From contig JAVHNS010000007.1 in assembly GCA_036872755.1 (NCBI GenBank), positions 310,001 to 374,000 on the forward strand: 64,000 nt of DNA, written 5' to 3'. This document shows positions 11,963 to 23,698 of this stretch, piece by piece; positions within the stretch are counted from its first letter, which is position 1, and each line of letters starts with the position of its first letter. The translations under genes and the position numbers were made by a program. Origin of the DNA: Orbilia blumenaviensis (lineage: Eukaryota; Ascomycota; Orbiliomycetes; Orbiliales; Orbiliaceae). The notes beneath the pieces were generated by a model, which saw only the letters and a program-made list of their open reading frames with translations, did no database searches and had not been told where the DNA came from.

Positions 11963-12824
11963 ATGTCGTCCGTAACTCTCCGACCACTTGCCAGGCGGCA
12001 CCACCAGATCATCCGTTCCGCCTTCAGACGATACGCCACTGAATCTGCCGCCAAACCCACAGCTGAGTCTGCTGCCTCGAAGGCCCAGGAGACTGCCTCC
12101 AATGTCGCCGCTAAGGCCCAGGAAATCTTCAACAAGGGAGTTGCTGCTGCAGGCCCAATGGCTGCTAAGCTGGGCGAGAGCATCAACAGTGCACCTGCTA
12201 GCAGCAACAAGATTGTCGGCGCCGTTCAGGGTATGTGTACTGTCGATATATCCCTCTTTCTCCCACTGATAAGACAATTATCGGAATATTCGTTACCCTC
12301 AGGTCTCACAAGCAAGATGACTAACGTATATATACATTGCCTCCTCTACAGGCCTAATTCCTCATGTTGTCTACTACTCCAAGGTTGCCGCTGAACTGGC
12401 GAAGCATGTCTACCGTGGACAGCAGATGAGCCCTCCGTAAGCACCCGTCTTCAAAACATAATTGCGTACTATACAGTCTTTCGCGGCAATGATGGCTATG
12501 GTGCCGACGGTAGATAACATCATGCTAATATTTTAAATTGGATTTTACAGATCGTTACAGACTTTCCAGAATTTCTACCGTCCGTACGTCGGACCCCTCC
12601 TCAACCCATCTTCATGGTGGGGTCACATCAAGTCCATCCGTCCAAGGATATCCGCCCTTCCAGACCCAGAAACCGCCTACCAGAGCGTACAGGCTACCTC
12701 GAGGAAGGAATTGGCCGGGTACGCTGTCCTGGCCGCTGAGTGCCTTGGTTTCTTTACCGTTGGCACAATGATCGGTAGGAGAAAGATCGTGGGGTACCGT
12801 GGTGGGGTTAAAGAGCACCATTAG
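11963..12824 (+). CDS. atp20: Mitochondrial F1Fo-ATP synthase subunit g
   Basis: Small Fo subunit of the inner mitochondrial membrane, needed with subunit e for ATP synthase dimerisation and crista shape. Model: join(11963..12230, 12352..12436, 12551..12824), 208 aa; phases 1 and 2 close correctly. The N-terminus is Arg/Ser/Ala-rich without acidic residues (MSSVTLRPLARRHHQIIRS), a typical presequence, followed by an Ala-rich linker. The conserved domain starts at GLIPHVVYYSKVAAELAK, continues with LQTFQNFYRPYVGPLLNP and ends with the single membrane helix LAAECLGFFTVGTMIGRRK, which holds the GxxxG-type dimer motif (GFFTVGTMIG). Subunit g of yeast is shorter (about 115 aa); the N-terminal extension is common in filamentous fungi. 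Confidence 0.9.
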
Positions 12825-13863
12825 ACGGATAATTGTTATGGCAGGCCCATATACCATCTTCTCGGAAAAGTAGATGGATATCGGTGTATCACGAAAATAT
12901 GATTTCGGGAACGGGAACCTCATATTGAAGATTCATTCGGGAAGCCGCCCCTCCACGAGGATAGATATCATACCATAATATATCCCTCGACATCATATGC
13001 AAAAGTTAATCTTGCGAACAACATTCCATCCGGCTGTCTTCTTTTCTTTTCTTTTCTTTTTTTTGCTCCGTCCTCTATCCTGTTAATTAGGAGCAGGAAC
13101 AAAGACAGCCTCTTCAATAGTACATAGTAGTTTGCCCTTTAAGAACTCTCCCTGTTGTCTTCATTTTTTTATACTCTTTTATGATGTCTACACTTCGGGT
13201 TCATGTTTATATCAATCATCCCTTCTCCCTTGCTCTCCTAAGTTCCCTTCCGGACTCTTGTACGATATAAAAATACTTCTTACATAGAGTTTTTTCTTTC
13301 ATCCTTTCATCCCACGCCATCCCAACAATCCACTGCCGGTCACATGTGCTGGGATCCCACAAGGACTAATCTCACGTTCATCTGCAGGCAGTAATATTGT
13401 TTTTCTGTGGTTCGACCTGCCTCGAAAAATCAAGCTTGGCTGCGTTCACATGGCGAAAAAGTGGCCGCGGCATTGTGCCGGCGTGCCTGCCAAAAGTCTA
13501 AGTCTCCTTCTTCCTTCGTCATGTCTTCACTCGCTTCCCCGGATTCAAACCACTTCCAAATCTTCTCTCTCCAAAAACCCGCTCGCCATAAAACTCAGCG
13601 GTTCCCCGTATTCTCTGTGCAAGTTGCATGTCTATCTAGAGTACGGACACGCCCTGTAGCTGCCTGCTCTAAAATGCGCTAAAGGCCACAGCGCTGCACC
13701 CGCCACAGCGCTACGAGCTACGCACGACCTCGACGGCCACCAACAACAAATATATCCTTACAAGTACGTTCGTCCTGAGAAATCTACCGACTTAGGCTGT
13801 GGTTACTGGTCAGGACCGTTTGCTCTCCCCGAGAGCATAAACCGGGTTTGATAATACACACCC
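12825..13863. other. Intergenic atp20-pxa1
   Basis: About 1 kb, pyrimidine-rich in places (a TTTTC run near 13040-13065, CT-rich blocks near 13140-13310). No gene was recognised. It should contain the atp20 3' UTR and the promoter of the downstream ABC transporter. Confidence 0.5.
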
Positions 13864-16562
13864 ATGGCTGCGCAATCTACTTTACGTACCCGGATCTCAA
13901 AGTTCCTCGCCGGGTACTTCCGTCTGCTCGCCCAGTCTCCCAAATCCCAGCGTCTGGTCGGGGCTGCTATTCTCTGCGCACTTGTTATCGCAGGATTCGA
14001 CAGGCGTCGCAGATGGAAGCAGCAAGATGAGGAACAGAAGCGTGGGAGGGAACTGGTCCGACGTAATTCTGGGATTATAGGCAAGGATGGTAGCTACACT
14101 ATCTATGTCCCACACCCCAGATATGGCACCACAAAAGTCGTTATAAAGCCCACAAAGAAGACAACATTTGAGGCCCATAGGCGACTGTTCTTAAGTGGAC
14201 CAAGAGGCAAAGGGCAACATGGTATGTTATAACAAGTTATCCTGAAATTTCTTTTACATATTTTATGATGTCGACTGACATATGAAATTAAGTATCTGGT
14301 ACACCACCACCTAATACAAAACCCGGCCTCAACCTTGCCTTCCTACACCAGTTTCTCTCCCTTCTCTCTATTTGCTTACCTCGTATTGATTCCCGTGGTA
14401 CCCTTCTCCTGGTACTTCACACTATCGCCTTAATTTCTCGTACATATCTTTCTCTTGTAATCGCCCGTCTTGACGGTAGCATCGTCCGCGACCTTGTTGC
14501 CGGAAATGGCAAGGCTTTCTCGGTCGGTGTTTTGAAATGGCTCGGTGTCGGCGCGGTCGCCAGCTACACCAACGCTGGTATCAAATATCTACAATCCAAG
14601 ATCTCTATCGAGTTCCGCACAAGATTGACTAGATACATCCACGATCTATACCTCAATGACCGCCTTGGTTACTATAAGCTTACCAATCTCGACGGTGGCG
14701 TTGGGACTGGAGCTGACCAATTCATTACCACCGACTTAACACGCTTTTGCGATGAAGCTTCTGCAATCTACTCGTCCCTTGGAAAGCCCTTCCTTGATCT
14801 TGTGGTCTTCAACTGGCAGCTCATGCGCAGTCTCGGTTTGGCCGGTGTTGGTGGTCTTTTGAGCAACTACTTCCTCACTGCCTACGTCCTCAAGAAATAC
14901 TCACCACCATTCGGTAAACTTGCTGCGGTGCAGGCTAAGAAAGAGGGTGAATTCCGCGGCCTTCATTCCCGTCTAATCACCAATGCCGAGGAAATTGCCT
15001 TCTATGGTGGATCCGAGATGGAAGGTGTATACCTCCACCGCGGCTTCGGGGAGCTTAAAAACTGGATGGAAAACATCTACAGCATGAAGATTAGATACAA
15101 TATGCTTGAGGACTTCATTCTCAAGTACTCTTGGTCTGCATTTGGATTCGTCATCACCTCTCTCCCAGTTTTCATGCCCGCATGGGCAGGCCTCGGCGGC
15201 CTGCTAGAAATGGCAAGCAACAAGGAGACACCATCGGAAGACCATGAGCGTCGTCGTGGTGAGGACCGAATGAAGGGCTTCATTACCAACAAGCGTCTCA
15301 TGTTGAGCTTGGCAGATGCCGGTGGTAGAATGATGTACAGCTTCAAAGACCTCAGTGAACTCGCTGGTTACACTTCGCGGGTGTACACTTTGATCTCAAC
15401 CCTCCACAGAGTCCACTCGAACGCTTACCCCATCCCGTCAAAGGGACATGCGGAACTTTACTCCATGGCCGATGTCCAAGGCACCATACACAAGGGTTTC
15501 GACGGTGTGCGTCTGGAGAGCGTACCAATCGTCGCACCGGCACTCTACCCACGAGGCGGTGAGGAAATCATCGAAGATCTATCGGTCATCATCAAAGAAG
15601 GAGAACATCTCCTCATCATCGGACCCAACGGTTCCGGTAAGAGTAGCGTTGCCCGTGTTGTCGCCGGTTTATGGCCCGTCTTCCGCGGGTTGGTCAGCTT
15701 GCCACGAAACAGAGGTGAAGATGGCATCATGTTCCTACCACAGAGGACATACTTGTCCATGGGCACTCTCCGTGACCAGGTCATCTACCCACACACCGAA
15801 ATGGAAATGAGGACTTCTACCAAGAATGACGCAGAACTCCAGAGGATTCTGGAAGCCGTCAGGCTAGGGTATTTGAGAGACAGAGAGGGTGGTTGGGATA
15901 CACAGAAGGATTGGTCCAACGTTCTCAGTGGAGGTGAGAGACAAAGGATGGCATTTGCCAGGCTTTTGTACCATGAGCCCAGATATGCGTTCGTTGATGA
16001 GGGTACTAGTGCCGTCAGCAGCGATGTTGAAGGGTTGCTGTACGAGACAGCGAAAGAGAGGGGCATCAGTAAGTTATTTTTTTCCAGATTACCCATTTCA
16101 TTGTTATATTTGGATTTGATGGCTAACAACGAAACCGCAGCTCTAATCACCATCTCAACCCGTGCTCAGTTGAAGAAGTACCATACTTACCAACTCCGCC
16201 TGGGTATGGGCGAGTACGGTGCTGAGTGGGAATTCGATCGCATTGGCGCCGAACGTGAGAGAATGAGCATTGAGAAGGAGATCAAGGAACTCGAAGAGAA
16301 ACTCGCCAAGGTCGATGACATGGAACAAAGGAAGCAGGCAATCGAGGCCGAGTTAAAGAATGTCCTCATCGAGGGCGGTGACTTGGGTGTTATAGAAGCC
16401 GAAAGCCTCCCTGAAGAGGAAGAAGAGGAGGAACCGAAGCAGATTTCAGGCCCTGAGGTTGAGGTTGTGCCTGTTTTGGCGGAAGAAGGTTACGCTGCAT
16501 CAACTAATGACGATATCGCTATTATCGAAGATGAGAGCAGCAGTGGCGCGGAAGCTAAGTAA
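13864..16562 (+). CDS. pxa1: Peroxisomal long-chain acyl-CoA ABC half-transporter (ABCD/Pxa1 type)
   Basis: Imports very-long/long-chain acyl-CoA into peroxisomes for beta-oxidation, usually as a heterodimer of half-transporters. Model: join(13864..14221, 14293..16068, 16141..16562), 851 aa. An N-terminal membrane segment is followed by the ABC_membrane_2 domain with the ALDP-type EAA-like motif NAEEIAFYGGSEMEG (about 349-363). The nucleotide-binding domain has Walker A GPNGSGKSS (563 onward), signature LSGGERQRM (664 onward) and Walker B YAFVDEG (Asp688, Glu689). The H-loop position reads ITISTR where ALDP has SITHR, so the switch histidine is Thr. The last intron (72 nt, GTAAGT...CAG) is a multiple of three without a stop; the spliced form GITLITIS matches the family, so it is treated as an intron. 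The C-terminal tail is a coiled coil followed by acidic residues. Confidence 0.9.
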
Positions 16563-17297
16563 TCGGATTGTCAGAATACTTGCTTGCTTACTGAGTACCT
16601 AAGTGCTTACGGTGGATTTGGAGTACTATCATTTTTCATCCTTTTGGATTCATCTATCTGGAGACGGGGCGACGTCGCGCTTCTTCATTTTCGTTCACAT
16701 CTGTACTATATACCCTGTACTTCTATATAGAGGGATCATACATTCTCAAGCGGTATCTATATTTAAGAGCATATATAGACTTCTCATAAAAATCCAACCC
16801 AGCATTATTCAGATATCAATCTTGAGCAAAAGCAATATTTTTGATAAATAATACATCGAAGAGCTTCTTTCCCCTCTTCTGGATAACTCTGCTCGTCTGT
16901 AAGTGGTGAATGAGTGATTATAATTAATCCCTTTTTGTTCGTAAGCTTCATGCGACGTCGAAATCGTGACAAATCCAAAGATAAAGTAAAAGGAAAGAAA
17001 GTAGGAAAATGGAATATCCCATGGGTATCTTGAATCCCTTTTCCACATTTTCCAGACCCGAAAAGAAAAAAAGAAAAAGGTACCTCCAAAATATGCTCTC
17101 GAGCTGACATGCAATAGAACAAAATAAAAAAAAATAGTGTTCATATACAATCGAATACCGGACGTTCTTAGATTCATACAGGAACATTGCAGTATCGGTC
17201 TTGCTTTTCGCCCCCCCACTCATCAATAAATGATCTTGCGTCTTCGTCCCAACACACGATCTAATCATTTAATTACGCCTCTAGATCTGTCAAAAGT
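16563..17297. other. Intergenic, convergent 3' ends
   Basis: About 735 bp of AT-rich sequence between the convergent pxa1 and the wall/membrane protein gene. Only 3' UTRs are expected; no other feature was recognised. Confidence 0.5.
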
Positions 17298-18879
17298 CTA
17301 CCTTGGCGCTCGTTCTTCGAACCGGTCGCTAAACGGGTTTCCAGGCAAGCTCTCACCGCTTCTGGCCTTGATATTGGGCGGGCTGGTCGGCTCGTCCTGG
17401 TATGGCCCCAAATTCCTGGGGGTATCCGGGCTCTTCATATTTCCCATCTCCCAGGCCGCAGCCTTCGCGTCAACGTCGTCTCTGTATCCCGAAGTACGGT
17501 TGCCACGTTGTGCCTTAGAGCGTCGGGAAACATAACCTCCTTCGGCTCTCCTTCTGCGCATCGATGGGATGACAATTCCACCGATGGAACGCTTGTCCCT
17601 GTTGCAGAAATGAAGTCCGACGAGGACGGCAACGATAAAGAGAATGGCCAGCGGCAATCCCACCGCCAAACCAACGGTGGAAACTGGAGGGCGCACAGAT
17701 GGTTGAGCATGTTGGATCGGTTCCCTTGAGACCTTGACCCACGGACCGAAACGGAAGGATTTTTCCGTATTAGCAAGGGCCCCGATTCTCTTCATATTCC
17801 ATTGAATGATCGCGCCCTCTGAATATTTGGCTGGATCGACAAAGAAGGTTATGAAACCGAGCTTATTAAGCGTGATTCCGGACTACAACGGAGATTATTA
17901 TTATTTTGTTTCCCAAACACGCGACTCCCGGACAAGATAGCTATTTTAGAATGGAGTTAAAATGGTACTTACGTCGAAAGCGACACGTCCTCTTTCCGGG
18001 ACATTGGGATCTGGCAGGTAATTGGCGATGATTTCGACAGTGTTATTGCTACCGCCTTCGCCCCAGTAGAGTGGATCCCAGGTGACATAATAGCTGCATT
18101 GAACGACAAAGTTAACAATTACATTCTACGGATAGCCTTCTTTCGTTGAAATGGAATCAAAAGAAAAATATATCAAGAACTTACGTTTCTCCAAGGTATA
18201 AATTCGTCTCGTTGTTTGGCAGACAGAATGGCGCATATTTTCCACCACCCTGGTACTTGCTCTCGTCGCAAGTGGGGAGGAAAGAGGTTGGTTCTCCGTC
18301 CTCGGATTCAGAAGGTCCGGTATGATTCGGATCCGGGAGGTTGACGGTCCTGGTCATACCATCGCTTTCAGTGGTCACTCCTGGAACGATAGTAGAAATT
18401 CTACCGTCCGTTTCGTTGACAGAAATCCAGGCCGATGGAGTTGCTTCACCAGTGGTCGAAGATTCGGTTCCAGTTATGGAAGCGGATTCGTCGGTAGCAG
18501 TTGGAGAGCTTTCCTCAGCGCTTGTTTCCGAAGAGGCGGCATCAGTGGGGGAAGGAGCATCAGTAGATGAAGAAACCTCGGTTCCCGTCTCGGCGGGGAG
18601 AACCGAGCTGCTATCAGTTGGGGTAGCTGCCTCATCGGTCGAAGCTGGAGAATGACCATGTTAGAAATTTTTTTATGCTTCCTTCTCCGACTGCGAACAG
18701 AACCCCAAGCCAATTGGATAGGCTTGTGCAGGAGGCAAAGAAAGAATATGCAGCTTACACGAGAGATCCGTCGAGGACTCGGAGACGTCTTGCCTGGGAG
18801 CTACGGCGGGAATAGCCTGAACGAGGGCGCAAAGAAGCAGCACTGGGGCAAGAGTGCGCTTGAAGCTCAACCGAACCAT
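17298..18879 (-). CDS. Single-pass wall/plasma-membrane protein with Ser/Thr-rich stalk
   Basis: Function unknown; the architecture suggests a cell-surface glycoprotein or sensor. Model: complement(17298..17882, 17973..18093, 18185..18644, 18759..18879), 428 aa, all phases consistent. Order: signal peptide (hydrophobic run APVLLLCALVQAIPA), a Ser/Thr/Glu-rich stretch of about 120 residues that is probably O-mannosylated, an extracellular domain of about 120 residues with conserved-looking NNETNLYLGETYYVTWDP and several N-glycosylation sequons, one membrane helix (GLAVGLPLAILFIVAVLVGL, about 303-327), and a cytoplasmic tail of about 100 residues that is basic near the membrane. Similar proteins are widespread in Pezizomycotina, but I cannot attach a function. 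It is not a WSC or CFEM protein by its cysteine pattern. Confidence 0.8.
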
Positions 18880-20147
18880 CTTGGCGTCGCAGGCGGCACT
18901 ACCGGGTGCAGACAGTACAGGCGAATGAAAGAAAGAAAGAGACGGGTGGTGGATAGGACTGAGCCTTCAGGGAACCATGCGACCAATATATATATATTGA
19001 GCAGGGTAGGAAGGGAAGGAAGAGAATGGTGACCACGGGAAGGATGAGGAGAAGTGGAGGTAGGAGAAATGGAGGTAGGAAGAGGTGGAGGTTGAGGAGG
19101 AGGAGGAGGAGGGTGGGAAATCCCAATGTTGAATTGCCCCAGCTTCGAGTTTATCTTCAGGTGTGGGCTGGCCAAGCAGAGCAGCACCAGAAGCGAGCGG
19201 GCAGACACGCCGGGATCGATGCTGGCTAAAATGGTTAAATCCCGCCCGGCAAGACGGTACGAGTGTTTATTCGATTGAGTATCTATTCTTGCGATGCCAC
19301 GAGTGAATCCACATTTACATCTACATGCTACCTACCTAGCTCAAATGAAGAGAGAAAGATGTATATCATGTACAGCCAGCTATATATCATGCAGCGGAGA
19401 CTCGATCGAACACGACCTCGTGGGCGCTATCTTCGGCATCAATTGGCGACAAAGCACAAGACGCTATTCGCCGCCGGCCAGTTGGTCTCTTTGTTGAATC
19501 CTTTTTTTACCTTTCCTCCCAGGCACCAACTGCTGCAACTTTCACCCCCAACACCATACTAGTGTTGTATCGTATCATAGCCAGCTGAGAAACTAAGAAA
19601 TTTTCGCCAGTGCATTTCGAGTCCCTACTTATCAGTTGGAACCTGCATATGCCTCGCTGCCAAGGTCATGCAACTGCGGCCTTTTTTGTGCGACACCAAA
19701 CCGCATTCGCCAGTCGACAACGTCCTCAGCTGGAGCTCCGGATCCGGAAGGAGGCGGGTCGGACACGGTGGTATACATGTATACAACTGCGCTTCTGCTA
19801 TTCGCCAATGGAGAGTAGCGTATCGGAAGTTAGGGATTGACAAGGCTCAGAGATTTCGAAATTTAAAGGCGTTGACATCATAGTTTGTCGTCGCTGGCTT
19901 ACTGCCTACTAGTAGTATAGTAGTCGTTCGTTTTATATTCATATTTTACAGACAAAAAACCGTATCGCGCTGGAATTTGACAAAAATATATCTTCTTTTT
20001 GTTGTATACCTACCTGCGCACTGTATTACATCGTGGCGGTAGGCATGAATATAAGCATATACATATATAATTAAGTAATTACATACCAAGCATGTACTTG
20101 TTGTGGTTCGATTCCAGGCTTAAAGTTCATCAGGGTCGGATCGATTT
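18880..20147. other. Intergenic upstream of the membrane protein
   Basis: About 1.27 kb. A purine-rich GGAGG/GGTGGAGG stretch at about 19020-19120 lies directly upstream of the membrane protein gene. The rest shows short ATATAT tracts and no gene. Confidence 0.5.
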
Positions 20148-21803
20148 CTAGTTGGTGTACTGCTTTTGCAGGATCTTCGATATTGTCTCCAGTTGGATGT
20201 TGCTTGTCTATTGATATCGAAACCTGTTAGCATCTCCGTGATAATAACAACAATGGTGATGACAATATATCAGACTGAACATCATTCATCTGTAGCGCAC
20301 TTACCCCTTCGTAGATGGCTCCAATCTTGCTGTCTCGCCAGTACTTCTCAGCCAATCCCTCTCTAACGAATCCCATACCACCCATCCATTCGACAGCCTG
20401 CCCGGCAACCCTGCCCGCAACTTGCGATGCGTACAACTTCGCCATAGCCGCCTCCATCACAAAGTTTGCACCAGTAGCCTTAGTCCTAGCGGCGTTGTAG
20501 ACCAACGCTCTAGCCGCCTCAATTTCTAACCTCGCCTGCGCAAATTGGAACCTCATGCCTTGGTTTTCGCCGATCAACTTCCCAAACTGCTTCCTGTCGT
20601 TCCAGCAGTACTTGACTGCGTTCTCCCAGGCCCCCAAGGCCAAACCGGTCATCTGGGCTCCAATACCAATTCGGCCCTCATTCAAAAGCCCGATGGCATA
20701 TTTGTAACCTTGACCCTCCTCACCCAAAATATTCTCCTTTGGAATGTACAAGTCGTCGAAGTTCAAGACGCAGGTAGAGCTAGCCCTGATACCTAATTTC
20801 TTTTCCTTCTTCGCTATCGAGAAACCGGGGAAGTCCTTCTCAGCAACAAAGGCAGTAATACCCTTATATCCTGCTTCTGGGTTGATGTTGGCGAAAATGA
20901 TAAAAATCTCGGATTCCATGGCATTGGTGATCCACATCTTAGACCCATTAAGAACGTAGCCGTCGCCCTTCTTCACGGCCTTGGTTTGGAGAGCGAAGGC
21001 ATCGGAGCCAGAAGCGGGTTCGGAAAGACAGAAGGATCCTAAGCGGATTGTTTTAGATATGACGCAGACGTATATACCGTTTCATCGGAACCAACATACC
21101 ACAGCTCTGAGTCGCAAGACGAGGAAGGTATTTCTCCTTGATAGCCTTGCTGCCCCACTTCCTAAACGCTTGAACAACGAGGGTATTCTATCTCGACATT
21201 AGATTAATCCATACTTCCGAGACATATTGACAATCGATATATCCTTACGTGAACATCGCAGAGAACCGAAACCTGTGGCCAACTCATTAGTATTTAAGTC
21301 ATCATGCGAACTAAATATAGGTTAGTGTGAAGAATCTTACACTTGGATCAACTCTCGCAAGCTCTTCGATGGCAACAATGGCGGCAGTGAAGCTCATACC
21401 ACTACCACCGTACTCCTCCTCGATTTCAACACCCATAAGTCCCTGCTCGAATAGACCCTCAAGGACGCTCTTGTCCAGGGTCTCAGCCTCGTCCATATCC
21501 CTGACCTTGGGCAGAATCATGTCGTTGGAGAACTTAGAGACAGCCTCCTTGAGCATGCTCTCTTCCTCGGTAAGTTGGAAGACAGGGGTGTGGTGGACAT
21601 CGTCGGTGAATGTGCTATTTTTCAAGATGTTAGGAAATATCTGTCATCGATAATCAAGGGTATGCACAGTGTGATTTGAAATACCGGATCTGCCTGCCAG
21701 CGTTTAATGCGACTGCCGGCGAGAATTGACGGACAGCAGCTGTCCTCGAAGCTCGGGACAAAGTAGAGAGCGCGGGGCGCAAAGCTCGTAGTGAAGACGC
21801 CAT
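20148..21803 (-). CDS. Mitochondrial short/branched-chain acyl-CoA dehydrogenase
   Basis: FAD-dependent dehydrogenation of 2-methyl-branched or short acyl-CoAs, a step of isoleucine/valine and short fatty acid breakdown in the mitochondrion. Model: complement(20148..20207, 20305..21038, 21100..21187, 21249..21272, 21341..21614, 21685..21803), 432 aa. The presequence MASSLRALRPALSTLSRAS is Arg/Ser-rich. Then come the ACAD N-domain (IEEEYGGSGMSFTAA), the middle beta domain (CGSFCLSEPASGSDAFAL, WITNA) and the C-domain (RKQFGKLIGENQGMRFQFA, QAVEWMGGMGFVRE). The ending YEGTSNIQL carries the catalytic Glu412 at the position of MCAD Glu376. The closest family by this ending is ACADSB. Exon 4 is only 24 nt (VSVLCDVH). 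SCAD-type specificity cannot be excluded. Confidence 0.9.
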
Positions 21804-23698
21804 TGTATAGCTATAGTCTATAGTCGGGATTTGGCTGGACAGCTGTGTATTTTAGGCCGCGAACCGCAAAAAGAGAGGACTTGAGAAAAATATGTCAAGG
21901 GTATGATGTCGAACGGAAAGATCGAAGAAAAATTTAAGGCCCTGCTAGACCGAGCTGAGTGCACCCACAGATCAAGACCTTATGATGCTCCTCACTAAGT
22001 CCTTTTGGGCGGGCGGGTTTCTGATATTCACATGCCGAGTGGCCGTGGCTGTCGGGGAAAGTGTGGAGTCGGCTGGAAGCGGCCAGCCCGGCTGCTCGCT
22101 CTCCTGCCGGACTCAGAATGTGGGGGAGCTCGCGCTTGATCATGACCCAACTAAATTAAATTGATATGATATGATATCGATATAATACCTTGGCTTGGAA
22201 TGGAATCTTGGGAGGCGATAGCGTTTATGTAATGCATCTCTAAAAAGGAGCTCCATCGATATTTCATGTTTACGTTGAATTCATACAAGTGGCTCTGTTG
22301 ACCTCATATCGGGTATATAGCCGGATATATAAAGCTTGGTGCTAAATCCGATCTATCACCGATCAGGTATTGCAAAGTGCAACAGGCAACACTATTTCTG
22401 CCAAATCCGCTCAAGGGCGAGAAACTGGTGATTTTCATGAATAAAAAAGCATTCTTGATATAGTATAGGCTTAGTGTGGTCAAGGAATCTGCGGTCAATT
22501 CAAGTCCAAAACTTCACGACCAAGTTTTGGCTTAATCCTCCATCTCCGCCTTGGTAAATTTAGAGAAAACCAGGAAACATGCGACTATTCCCTTTCGTTT
22601 ATGAGCTTAGCGCCCAAATTTAAAACTACAACGTCGGGAGACCTCTTGTTGAAAGAAATTTAAAACACACTATTATTTTGTTTACTATTTTCGCCAAATC
22701 TTCCATATAGCTCTTCTGTCTCCCTTCGAGAACCTCATCTGCATACCAAGCATGCATTGGCGGTCAAATTTCGCCGAAGAAGACGACAAGCCTAAGTTCT
22801 GGGAAAAAACACCCCAGTCCGACATGGGATGACGAGCAAGGATTCCATCCCAGCCAGCCTATATGGACAATATATCCAAACAGCTGTCATAGGAGCAATG
22901 GCCACTACCACCACCGCCACCATATATATAAAAGTACTTTATATGTCAACATATAAGTACGCCAGGCTAAAAACCCCACTAGCAAGCCTTACCCGGGCCG
23001 AAAATCTGCAGCAGACACAAAGGATACAAGCGCCCCTACTCTTTTCTTTTTTGTTTTGGTTTCTTAGCTCACTCTCGTTCAATTGCGACAGTCCTCGGAG
23101 GCATTGGCTCCACGGCTGCTTAAATAGCTTTTCGACGGCTGCTGGGCCGATGCAACCTAGAATATATATACCACCCCCAGCCATCAATCATATTGCATGC
23201 ATACGCAATCGAGGGGAGAAAGAAAAGGACGCAATGCTGTTCCATTAATCCATATGCAAAACTACCAAATGCGCGCGCTGGATATGCGGAGAACAACTGT
23301 GTCCAGGAACCCGGGAACCTCCATCCCTCCCATCGATCTCTCCAGAAACATGCCAACAGTAGCAAGGATTATCGATGTCCCCCCAACACCTGCATGAATG
23401 TAGGTACATACATGGGGGAGGTATCCCTCAAGGTAGATCCGGAATAACTGCTAAACATTCCATACAGGCTCTAAGAGGATATTCCCATGTTAGTACTTTT
23501 TTTACAAATGCTATCCAGGCGAGGAAGGGAGTAGTACATAGAACCAGTATATTTAAACTACTGGATCGTCCCGTGCCAATGTGTACCTGCAATTCTTGGA
23601 TTCCTCCCCCCTCAGCTCCCGATTTCCATTTTAGAATCTGTCGGTTTCTTATCAGTTGTCTATCTTGTATCGATAAGCGTACTCGTATTGCCTAAAAA
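21804..23698. other. Intergenic, divergent ACAD/GDSL esterase
   Basis: About 1.9 kb between divergent genes. A GATATGATATGATATCGATAT stretch near 22164 and AT-rich segments were seen, but no gene could be supported in either strand. Confidence 0.5.

Noticed and set aside
16069..16140. Reading straight through the third exon junction of pxa1 as coding
   Set aside because: The 72 nt have clear donor and acceptor signals, and the spliced protein matches the ABCD family while the extra 24 residues do not.
20101..20120. GGTTCGATTCC resembling a tRNA B box
   Set aside because: The flanking bases do not form a T stem and no D-arm or anticodon arm lies upstream; it falls just beyond the 3' end of the ACAD coding sequence.
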